From: JANMDR01 sp031376425
GTDB lineage: Bacteria > Pseudomonadota > Gammaproteobacteria > Burkholderiales > Usitatibacteraceae
Length of the DNA stretch: 47,779 nt
Assembly: GCA_031376425.1 (NCBI GenBank)
Contig: JANMDR010000124.1
Location: 1 to 47,779 of the forward strand
Reading direction: 5' to 3'
The notes beneath the pieces were generated by a model. That model searched no databases. It was not told the DNA's origin and was given only the letters and a program-made list of their open reading frames with translations. The position numbers were made by a program, and so were the translations under genes. Shown here in pieces: positions 18,019-24,908 of this stretch; the stretch's first letter is position 1, and every line of letters starts with the position of its first letter.

Positions 18019-18672
18019 ATGTTTGCACGTAATCGTTTGTTCACCGCCGCGCTGCTAGGTGCAGGTCTAGCCATTTGCGCCAGCACGACTGTTTTTGCTG
18101 AGCCTGTGCCCGAAAACGAGCGTGTGCCCATTGATGTGCGGCGCACAACCTTGGTGGTGCGCGATATTGATAAATCCTTACCGCTATATCGCGATGCTTT
18201 GGGTTTGAAAGTGGTTTACGATCAAAAAATTGGCGGGGGCGTTGAGAAAGACGGCACTGTAAAGCCGCCAACGGTGCGGTTGGTACTGTTGCGTGCTAAT
18301 GACACTTTTATTGGCGTCTTGGGGCTCATGCAACGTTTAAACGTGACCACACCGATCGCGGCGGCAGAAAATAAAAAGCCGCAGGCTGGGCAAATGATTA
18401 TGGTGATTAACGCTAAAGATTTAGAGGAGCGTTTTCCTAAAATTGCTAAGGTGCCCGGTGTTACCGTAGCCACTGCGCCGGAACGCATTGATTATCCGGC
18501 AGCGGGCGGCGGTGTCATCCCAGTGTTATTTAGTGCGGTTTATGATCCTGATGGTTTTTTTATTGAGATCAACAAATTGATGGGTACAGCAGCGGGTACG
18601 GAAGCACCGAAGCCAACCGCTTCTGCTATAGCGAACACGCCTCCAACCAAAGCCGAAGCAGCAAAGCAGTAA
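18019..18672 (+). CDS. Exported VOC (glyoxalase-fold) protein
   Basis: A 217-aa protein with a signal peptide (1-27, ending TTVFA) and a single vicinal-oxygen-chelate domain (about 40-190): RRTTLVVRDIDKSLPLYRDALGLKVVYD opens it and AVYDPDGFFIEINKLMG closes it. VOC members include glyoxalases, extradiol dioxygenases and resistance proteins, so the reaction is open. Export is unusual, since most VOC enzymes are cytosolic. The C-terminal tail is Ala/Pro/Thr-rich and looks disordered. An excellent AAGGAG lies 8-13 nt upstream of the ATG. It follows the reductase gene by 95 nt on the same strand and ends 18 nt before a terminator hairpin. Confidence 0.85.
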   Translation: MFARNRLFTAALLGAGLAICASTTVFAEPVPENERVPIDVRRTTLVVRDIDKSLPLYRDALGLKVVYDQKIGGGVEKDGTVKPPTVRLVLLRANDTFIGVLGLMQRLNVTTPIAAAENKKPQAGQMIMVINAKDLEERFPKIAKVPGVTVATAPERIDYPAAGGGVIPVLFSAVYDPDGFFIEINKLMGTAAGTEAPKPTASAIANTPPTKAEAAKQ

Positions 18673-18685
18673 GGGATGCGCCAAC

Positions 18686-18727
18686 AAAAATGCCTGAAGG
18701 CTCCTTATTTTAGGGGCTCTTCAGGCA
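18686..18727. terminator. Bidirectional terminator hairpin (CCTGAAG family)
   Basis: A 37-nt inverted repeat at 18691-18727 with arms TGCCTGAAG and CTTCAGGCA and an inner CTCC/GGGG pairing lies between the convergent VOC and receptor genes. On the minus strand it is followed by five T (complement of 18686-18690), serving the receptor gene. It has the same length and outer arms as the hairpin at 15791. Confidence 0.78.
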
Positions 18728-18768
18728 TCATAATTGTTATCACGGCAAATTATGAAAAGATATTGCGC

Positions 18769-21246
18769 TTAGAAATCATAAGCCAATGTAACACCAACTT
18801 GGCGCAATTTAGGCAAGAAATCTACCGCTGTTCTGCGGAATGTAGCTGGGTCTAAGTAGCGGAAACCGTTTAGAGAAGTATCATCATTGGTCGCGTTTTT
18901 AACAAACACAGTAACGCGCCAATCGTTGCTGCGAATACCGCCGCTGAGGTTAACGTGGGTAAATGGATCGGCCCAAATTAGGTTTTGAATTTCTGCGTAA
19001 CGGCGTGATTGATGCACTACATCACCGCGTGCAAACCATGATAAACCACTAGAACCCATCGGCATATCAATCGCTACAGAGCCAGCCGCAGACTGTTTTG
19101 GGCTGCGCGGCAACGTAGCGCCGTTTACCGAGCGATCACCGCCGAACGCTGTGCCGTTGGTGGTTTCTGTACCCTCTAATGCTTTGGCGTCAGTGTAAGC
19201 ATAGTTACCGCTTAATGTGAGCCAAGTTGTAGTTTTCCATAATAACTCCGCTTCAAAACCTCGGGTGCGGGCTTTGCCGACGTTATTCACAATCGTAGTA
19301 GTGGAGAACGCGCCAGAGAATGGGCTTTGTACGGTGGAAATATTGGATAGCTGCAAACCGGTGACGTTGTTTTGGAATAAAGCTAAGTTAACGCGCACGG
19401 TACGGTTCGCAAAATCGTTTTTCATGCCAATTTCAGCGGAGGTAATTTTCTCACCGTCGTAGCTAAAGTTACCAGAAGGTAAGCCAGCCGTGGTGTTAAA
19501 GCCGCCACTCTTAGAGCCCTTGGCTACCTGTGCATACAACAGCGAATCTTTATTCATCTTATAGTCGATGGTAAAGCGTGGGGTAAAGTCTTTGAAAGTT
19601 TTATCGCCATTAATGAAGCACACTTGGCCTGCAGTACAGGTGCCAACGGTGACAGTGGCCACACCGAGAGGGGTGCCGCCTACGGATACTTTTTCGCTAC
19701 CATAACGGCCTTCAAAAGACATCTTCATTTTGTCGTTTAGGGCGTATTGAATACGGCCAAACGGTGCCATGCTGGTAATGGTGGATTGTGACGATGGGCG
19801 CAGGAAATCAGCAATGGTTTGTAACTGCGCGTTCTGCGCAATCACACCAGTGCCTTGACCCGTGGATTCTTCCTTGTAGTAGAAGGCACCAGCTAGCCAG
19901 GTGATGGCCGAGCCTTCAGCAGATGCTAAACGAAACTCCTGCGATTTGTATTTCAATACATCGCGGTTATAACTTAGCCAAGATGCCGCTGGGGCACCAA
20001 AGCCTGGTGCAAAACGCGTGCCATTGTAAGATTGATCTGCACCTAAGTTGGTTTTTTGGCGCGTTACCCCAGTTAATGAGGTGAGCTTCATACCGTTACC
20101 AAAGGTGTAGTTTAAAGTGGCGGTACTACGCAAAATGTCGCGATCTAAACCTTCAATATTGCCGTAATTAATGCCGGTAACAGGATCGGTATAGTTTGCA
20201 AAGTCATCGGAATTACGGCGAATCGTGGTGCCCGAAAGATTGGCTGCGCCGCAGGGCCAGCCGTTTACGCGGGTGGCCAGCGCTGCTGGAAACGCAGGAT
20301 CAGGAAAACCAGTGGTGGGATTATTACCCACAATATTGATGGTGCGACCATTACATACTTGGCCGTTGGCAATATTGGTCGTGTTGTTGGCATTGGTAAT
20401 GACACCGCCAACTTGTACAGGAACAGTACGCGCTACCGCTGCAAAGTGACCGTCACGATCTTGCGCCATATCTACAGTAAAGATGGCATCGAAATTTTTA
20501 GCCGGTGTAAATGAAACATCGGCACCACCGGAACGGGAGCTTTCTTTACCAATTTTAGAACCTGTTTGGCTATTGGTATAGCTGCCGCCATATTGATAGC
20601 TCTTGGCGCGTAAACGCGCAGACATGACATCGGGTGAAAATGGAATTGTTACCGCCCCGAACACTGAACGCTCACCAGAGCCGGCCACCGTGGCGGATAG
20701 ACGACCTTCAAGTTCGCTACCCGGTTTTACGGTAATGTAGTTAATCGCGCCAGCATAGGTAGAACGGCCATACAAGGCTGATTGCGGGCCTTTTACCACC
20801 TCGATGCGTTGTGCATCATCAATGCCTAGACTTAGGGCACCATCACGGACAAAAACACCATTAAAAAATACTGACACCGGTTGTGGTGCCTCGGTGCGCA
20901 GCGCGGAAATACCGCGAATTACCGGACGCTCAGCCGAACGACCGAAATCAGGCGAATAGCTCAAACCTGGGGTAAATGTAGAAAGTTCAGTAATATTGGT
21001 GATACCACGATCAGCTAAATCTTTACCGGTCAGGGCAACAATAGAAAGCGGCACGTCTTGAATACGCTCACCAACGCGGCGGGCGGTGACGATCACTTCT
21101 TTGATTTTCTGCACATCATCAGCCGATAGGGTTTTATCTGATTTTGCTGGTGTGGCGGGTGTTGTAGGCGTTGTCTGTGCGTAGACGGGTAGGGCTAGGA
21201 GTACAGCTGTTGTAAGCAAAAGTGGCCGCGCTGAGAATTTCTTCAT
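18769..21246 (-). CDS. TonB-dependent outer-membrane receptor (unknown ligand)
   Basis: An 825-aa receptor. The signal peptide ends near residue 23 (LALPVYA). A low-complexity Thr/Pro/Ala spacer precedes the TonB box EVIVTARR at 50-57. The plug has RIQDVPLSIVALTGKDL, ELSTFTPGLSY, PVIRGIS and RIEVVKGPQSALYGRSTYAGAINY. The barrel ends in LAYDF. This plug type is common in Caulobacter/sphingomonad-like receptors for plant or aromatic compounds and differs from the receptor at 211. AAGGAG lies 7 nt upstream of the ATG. TGTCCGGACA lies about 85 nt upstream, just beyond a TACAAT -10-like element (21344-21339), linking it to the DUF1838 and amine oxidase genes. The ligand cannot be read from sequence. 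Confidence 0.93.
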   Translation of the reverse strand: MKKFSARPLLLTTAVLLALPVYAQTTPTTPATPAKSDKTLSADDVQKIKEVIVTARRVGERIQDVPLSIVALTGKDLADRGITNITELSTFTPGLSYSPDFGRSAERPVIRGISALRTEAPQPVSVFFNGVFVRDGALSLGIDDAQRIEVVKGPQSALYGRSTYAGAINYITVKPGSELEGRLSATVAGSGERSVFGAVTIPFSPDVMSARLRAKSYQYGGSYTNSQTGSKIGKESSRSGGADVSFTPAKNFDAIFTVDMAQDRDGHFAAVARTVPVQVGGVITNANNTTNIANGQVCNGRTINIVGNNPTTGFPDPAFPAALATRVNGWPCGAANLSGTTIRRNSDDFANYTDPVTGINYGNIEGLDRDILRSTATLNYTFGNGMKLTSLTGVTRQKTNLGADQSYNGTRFAPGFGAPAASWLSYNRDVLKYKSQEFRLASAEGSAITWLAGAFYYKEESTGQGTGVIAQNAQLQTIADFLRPSSQSTITSMAPFGRIQYALNDKMKMSFEGRYGSEKVSVGGTPLGVATVTVGTCTAGQVCFINGDKTFKDFTPRFTIDYKMNKDSLLYAQVAKGSKSGGFNTTAGLPSGNFSYDGEKITSAEIGMKNDFANRTVRVNLALFQNNVTGLQLSNISTVQSPFSGAFSTTTIVNNVGKARTRGFEAELLWKTTTWLTLSGNYAYTDAKALEGTETTNGTAFGGDRSVNGATLPRSPKQSAAGSVAIDMPMGSSGLSWFARGDVVHQSRRYAEIQNLIWADPFTHVNLSGGIRSNDWRVTVFVKNATNDDTSLNGFRYLDPATFRRTAVDFLPKLRQVGVTLAYDF

Positions 21247-21327
21247 TCATATGCTCCTTAAATAAACAACTTTGATGACGACGTGATGGGTTCTGACCGA
21301 GGTTAGACGTAAACTACAAAATAAATT

Positions 21328-21337
21328 TGTCCGGACA
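21328..21337. promoter_or_regulatory. Palindromic operator TGTCCGGACA (copy 2)
   Basis: A 10-bp palindrome in the receptor promoter region, one base downstream of a minus-strand -10-like TACAAT (21344-21339). A bound protein would cover the likely transcription start. It shares its core with the copies at 16790 and 21508; the latter is 181 bp away in the same divergent region. Confidence 0.72.
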
Positions 21338-21507
21338 TATTGTACCATTACATAAAAAATTGCTTCTGACAATTGATTGGCCTAAATAATTAGTATTGCC
21401 GTGGCCTAAAAACCACAAATTAGAACGTAAGTCGATGCTTATTGCTGACCGGCCATCCAGTGTTGTTGCTTGTATATATACGTGTGCGGTGCTAGCATTA
21501 TTGACAT

Positions 21508-21519
21508 TTGTCCGGACAA
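21508..21519. promoter_or_regulatory. Palindromic operator TTGTCCGGACAA (copy 3)
   Basis: A 12-bp palindrome identical to copy 1, 13 nt before the ATG of the amine oxidase. A possible promoter is TTGTAT (21470-21475), 17 bp, TAGCAT (21493-21498), which would start transcription just before the palindrome. This layout again suits a repressor. Confidence 0.72.
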
Positions 21520-21532
21520 TTTAGGGTGATGT

Positions 21533-23017
21533 ATGAAATTAAATCGCAGGCGTTTTCTGCTGGCCTCTGGCGGCTTACTGCTGACGCATGCTAATTTGCA
21601 GGCGATCCCAACAACGCCCAATGCTGCCAAGCGCATCTTAATCGCTGGTGCTGGTTTGGCAGGCTTGGCGGCGGCGTTGGAATTAGCCCAACTAGGCTTT
21701 GCGGTCACGGTTATTGAAGGCCGAGATCGTATTGGCGGACGGGTTTTTACCTTACGTGAAGGCTTCTCAGCCGACCAACATGTAGAAATTGGGGGCGAGT
21801 TAATCGGTAACGGTTATAAGCGGCTGTTGGCCTATGCTACTAAGTTGGGTGTGGCGTACGAAGATGTACCGCCGGATGTCACTACGGGTGGCAGTGTTGC
21901 CAGCCAGCTCAGTGGTATTAGTAGCGCTGCCATTATGAAAGGCAAGTTTTATGCCGTAGGCGATAGGTTGGATCCGCATCCCTATGATTTAAAAGGTGAC
22001 GAGGCCGCAGGCTTGCCACCGAGTTTATTGAGTAAATATACGCGGCAAATTTCGCAAGAAGTAGCCATGAATCCAGCGCTGATGGCGAGCTTTGATCAAC
22101 TATCGCTTGCCGATGTGTTGCGCCAGCGAGGTGTAAGCGCTGGCGGGATTAAACTAATGAATATTGCACTTAACTATAATGATATTGAAACCGTCTCTGC
22201 GGCGTCCCTCATTTTTGATAGCCAGCGGCGCATGGGCGCCGGTAATAAAGCTTGTCGCTTGATTGGCGGTAACGATAGCCTTCCCAAGGCCTTGGCGGCA
22301 GCGGCTCAAAAGGCGGGCGTGACAATCATTTTGAACGCGACAATTAAAGAGATTCACCACGCAACCGATGTGGTTAGTATTAAGTTTCAAAATCAAACTG
22401 GCAAACTAGAGACGCTTAGTGCTGAAAAATTAGTATGCACAATTCCTTTTGCCGCGTTGCGTGATGTGGTTTTTTCACCACCTCTGCCAGCGGCCAAAGC
22501 TAAGGCGATAAACGAACTCGCTTATACGTACATCACTAAAGTGTATTTGCAAGGCAATCGCGCACAGTGGAATAAACGCCAAATAGGTTCTAGTATCTGG
22601 ACGGATACGCCTATTGAACGCATATTTAGTGTGGCAGGGAAAAATGCCGATACCAGTGAAAATGCCGTAGGAATTTTTGCCGCATGGATGGATGGCCAGG
22701 GCGCTCGTGCGCCTGATGCCATGACGGACGATGCGCGTCAGGAATGGGCGCGGCGTGAGTTTGAAAAGGCCCTACCGTTCATGGTGGGCAGCATTAAAAC
22801 CTTGCAGACCAAATCATGGGCGAACGATAAATTTGCCCGTGGTGCTTATGCGCATTACACCCGTGGTCAGGTGACCAAGTTACAACCAGCCATTAAAATG
22901 GCGGTTGGCGCGATTCATTTTGCGGGTGAGCATACGGCTGAAAAATCGCCCGGAATGGAAGGCGCTCTCGAATCTGCAGAACGGGTAGTGGCAGAAGTTA
23001 ACGCAACTTTTGGGTAA
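21533..23017 (+). CDS. Tat-exported FAD-dependent amine oxidase
   Basis: A 494-aa flavoprotein of the flavin amine oxidase family. The N-terminus MKLNRRRFLLASGG is a twin-arginine signal (RRxFL), so the protein is folded with FAD and exported to the periplasm. The FAD-binding Rossmann motif is GAGLAGLAAALELAQLGF, followed by VIEGRDRIGGRV. The C-terminal FAD signature is HFAGEHTAEKSPGMEGALESAER. Family members oxidise amines, amino acids or, in some branches, carotenoid-like hydrocarbons. A palindromic operator lies 13 nt upstream, shared with the divergent receptor and DUF1838. It is a good candidate for the periplasmic oxidation step of the imported compound, but the substrate is unknown. 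Confidence 0.9.
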   Translation: MKLNRRRFLLASGGLLLTHANLQAIPTTPNAAKRILIAGAGLAGLAAALELAQLGFAVTVIEGRDRIGGRVFTLREGFSADQHVEIGGELIGNGYKRLLAYATKLGVAYEDVPPDVTTGGSVASQLSGISSAAIMKGKFYAVGDRLDPHPYDLKGDEAAGLPPSLLSKYTRQISQEVAMNPALMASFDQLSLADVLRQRGVSAGGIKLMNIALNYNDIETVSAASLIFDSQRRMGAGNKACRLIGGNDSLPKALAAAAQKAGVTIILNATIKEIHHATDVVSIKFQNQTGKLETLSAEKLVCTIPFAALRDVVFSPPLPAAKAKAINELAYTYITKVYLQGNRAQWNKRQIGSSIWTDTPIERIFSVAGKNADTSENAVGIFAAWMDGQGARAPDAMTDDARQEWARREFEKALPFMVGSIKTLQTKSWANDKFARGAYAHYTRGQVTKLQPAIKMAVGAIHFAGEHTAEKSPGMEGALESAERVVAEVNATFG

Positions 23018-23018
23018 T

Positions 23019-23066
23019 AAAAATTCCCCTGAAGACACCCTAAATACAGGGAGCTTCAGGGGAATT
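23019..23066. terminator. Terminator hairpin between amine oxidase and fasciclin genes
   Basis: A perfect 13-bp stem (AATTCCCCTGAAG at 23022-23034 and its complement at 23054-23066) with an inner CCCT/AGGG pairing lies between two convergent genes. On the minus strand a T-run follows, so it fits the fasciclin gene best. It shares CCTGAAG/CTTCAGG with the hairpins at 15791 and 18691. Confidence 0.8.
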
Positions 23067-23077
23067 GCGAAGAAAAA

Positions 23078-23596
23078 TTACTTCGGCATAAGTACGGTAT
23101 CAATAACGTGGATAACGCCGTTTGATGCTTTTATGTCAGTCTTAATAACTTTTACACCATTGACCATCACACCGCCTTCGGTAGTGATTTTAAGTGGCTG
23201 ACCGTTGACCGTTGGCGCATCACCAGCTTTTACATCTTTCGCATAAACCTTTGCTGGTACTACATGGTAAGTCAGGATGCTGGTCAGTTTGGCTTTGTCT
23301 TTTAGCAAGGCATCTAAATCAGCCTTTGGGATTTTTGCGAAAGCCTCATCAGTTGGTGCAAATACGGTGAAGGGACCCTTACCTTTCAGCGTTTCCACCA
23401 AACCAGCCGCACCTAGTGCTGCGGCCAACGTTTTAAAACTGCCTGCTGCTACAGCAGTATCAACGATATCTTTTTTTGCCATTTGCTTGTGATCGGCACC
23501 TTTGTGGTCGGCAGTCTTGGCGTGCCCATCAGCGAAGGCGGAAGCAGAAACTGAAAGTGCTGCTGCAACGGTAATAACTTTAAGTGTTTTTAACAT
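23078..23596 (-). CDS. Exported fasciclin-domain protein
   Basis: A 172-aa secreted or periplasmic protein. After the signal peptide (MLKTLKVITVAAALSVSASAFA) comes a His/Lys-rich linker (DGHAKTADHKGADHKQMAKK) and one complete fasciclin (FAS1) domain. The FAS1 signatures are GPFTVFAPTDEAFAKIP and LTYHVVPAKVYAKDV, ending NGVIHVIDTVLMP. FAS1 domains mediate adhesion or surface interactions; bacterial single-domain proteins are poorly defined. The ATG at 23596 was chosen with GAGGAA about 6 nt upstream; a longer frame would need a TTG. It is divergent from a TetR regulator with a TGACT-4 nt-AGTCA site between them, so TetR may control it. Confidence 0.9.
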   Translation of the reverse strand: MLKTLKVITVAAALSVSASAFADGHAKTADHKGADHKQMAKKDIVDTAVAAGSFKTLAAALGAAGLVETLKGKGPFTVFAPTDEAFAKIPKADLDALLKDKAKLTSILTYHVVPAKVYAKDVKAGDAPTVNGQPLKITTEGGVMVNGVKVIKTDIKASNGVIHVIDTVLMPK

Positions 23597-23699
23597 GGTA
23601 TTCCTCAAGAAAATTTAGGTTTGTATAAAAGATAATTTGGAACTAAACTGAATTGCTATATGACTAATCGAACAATATGATGACCCTATCGTCGCATAG

Positions 23700-23713
23700 T
23701 GACTGGTTAGTCA
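23700..23713. promoter_or_regulatory. Probable TetR operator TGACTGGTTAGTCA
   Basis: An inverted repeat TGACT-4 nt-AGTCA lies 36 nt before the TetR gene, in the region divergent from the fasciclin gene. A further TGACTAATCG half-site lies at 23661-23670. TGACT-type palindromes are frequent TetR family operators. It differs from TGTCCGGACA, so this TetR is probably not the regulator of that group. Confidence 0.5.
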
Positions 23714-23749
23714 TGGTTTACAGAAAAAAGTTCAGAAAAATATATAAAA

Positions 23750-24358
23750 ATGTTTTCCTTAAAAATTCCCTTTAAAAAACAACAGTTTGACGCACGAGAA
23801 GAAGCTATTCTCAATGCTGTAAATGGCCTATTGAGTGAAAAAGGCTATGATTTAATGACAATGGACGATGTAGCCGAAGCCGTTGGCATTGCCAAAGGCA
23901 GCCTGTACAAACACTTTGCGTCTAAGGAAAAACTGGCAGGTGCCGCTATGGTGCGATTGCTGCAAGAAACCACGATACAGCTTGATGCCCAGCCCGAAGC
24001 GCTGCCTGCCACGCAAAAGCTAGAAGCGATATTGCGCTGGTCATTGCAGCATCGCTTAGCGGGTGGGGTGCCACATTTGCCTTCAACCAGCCGTTCGCTA
24101 CAGCGCAGTATGTTGCTTAATTTAGACTATTTGGCAGTAGCTATTCCAGTGAATAAGCGCTTCCATGCATTAGTCAAGCAAGCACGGGCAGAAAACACAT
24201 TAAATCCGGCAATACCGGATGATGTGATTGTCTACACTCTGTATTCACGTTCTTGTGACCCCACGGTGGAGTTTTTGCGGCGTGATAACAAACTCAATCA
24301 CGCGCAAATAGTTGATGCAATGGTAGCAGCTACATTTGGCGGTTTTTTAAGCCGCTGA
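23750..24358 (+). CDS. TetR family regulator
   Basis: A 202-aa regulator. The N-terminal domain (about 15-62) has the TetR helix-turn-helix: ILNAVNGLLSEKGYDLMTMDDVAEAVGIAKGSLYKHFASKEKL, with GSLYKHF as the recognition part. The C-terminal ligand domain is not diagnostic. No clear ribosome binding site precedes the ATG. It is divergent from the fasciclin gene, with a TGACT-AGTCA palindrome 36 nt upstream, so autoregulation and control of that gene are likely. It converges with the repeat-protein gene; a short GCACT/AGTGC hairpin at 24373-24384 lies between them. Confidence 0.88.
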   Translation: MFSLKIPFKKQQFDAREEAILNAVNGLLSEKGYDLMTMDDVAEAVGIAKGSLYKHFASKEKLAGAAMVRLLQETTIQLDAQPEALPATQKLEAILRWSLQHRLAGGVPHLPSTSRSLQRSMLLNLDYLAVAIPVNKRFHALVKQARAENTLNPAIPDDVIVYTLYSRSCDPTVEFLRRDNKLNHAQIVDAMVAATFGGFLSR

Positions 24359-24392
24359 CATGTAGAACGGGCGCACTTTAGTGCTGAGCGAA

Positions 24393-24776
24393 CTAGCGTT
24401 TGGTGGTGCCGATCTTATTGCCGCTGGTATCTTTGTGGGTAGTCACGTTGCCCACGGTCGTTGATTTTTCAATAACTTTGCCCGATGCGTCTTTATGCGT
24501 TGTTGTATTACCTGTACGCACGGATTTGCCAACCGATGCACCTGACGCATTGACATGCTTGGTGGTGTTTCCCGACGTAGTTGATTTGCCTAAGTTTTTA
24601 CCGGTGGTAGAAGTGTGTTTTGTGGTGCTGCCGGAACTTGTCTTGGTTGTTGATGACTTAGATACTTGCTTGCCTGAGCTACTATAAGTTTTGGTGGTGG
24701 AAGTAGCGGCAAAGCTTGCTGAGGCCGTGAAACACAAAACAACAAAACTGGCGAGCATAAACGTGGTTTTCGTCAT
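24393..24776 (-). CDS. Small secreted protein with 20-residue repeats
   Basis: A 127-aa protein of unrecognised family. A signal peptide (1-23, MTKTTFMLASFVVLCFTASASFA) is followed by Thr/Ser/Lys-rich sequence. From residue 49 there are four consecutive 20-residue units (49-68, 69-88, 89-108, 109-127), each beginning G-[SN]-x-T-x-H and carrying a central [ST]-G and a [GE]-K-S near the end in the first three. A degenerate unit precedes them. Cys is absent after the signal peptide and the mature part is strongly basic, so it may bind polyanions such as nucleic acid, LPS or polysaccharide. AAGGATC before the ATG is a fair ribosome binding site. Confidence 0.75.
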   Translation of the reverse strand: MTKTTFMLASFVVLCFTASASFAATSTTKTYSSSGKQVSKSSTTKTSSGSTTKHTSTTGKNLGKSTTSGNTTKHVNASGASVGKSVRTGNTTTHKDASGKVIEKSTTVGNVTTHKDTSGNKIGTTKR

Positions 24777-24908
24777 GGCAAAGATCCTTTTTGTTCAATG
24801 GATTTTAAATATAAACTATATTGCTCTAAGCTGCAGCGGTTTTAATCCTACGCGCACTCAGATTGGAGATGTGACTGAAGATGTAACAAGGTGCGTCTAA
24901 AATGCTTT

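Noticed and set aside
23750..24358. TetR as the regulator of the TGTCCGGACA module
   Set aside because: Its own promoter has a TGACT-AGTCA palindrome instead, so a different regulator is more likely.
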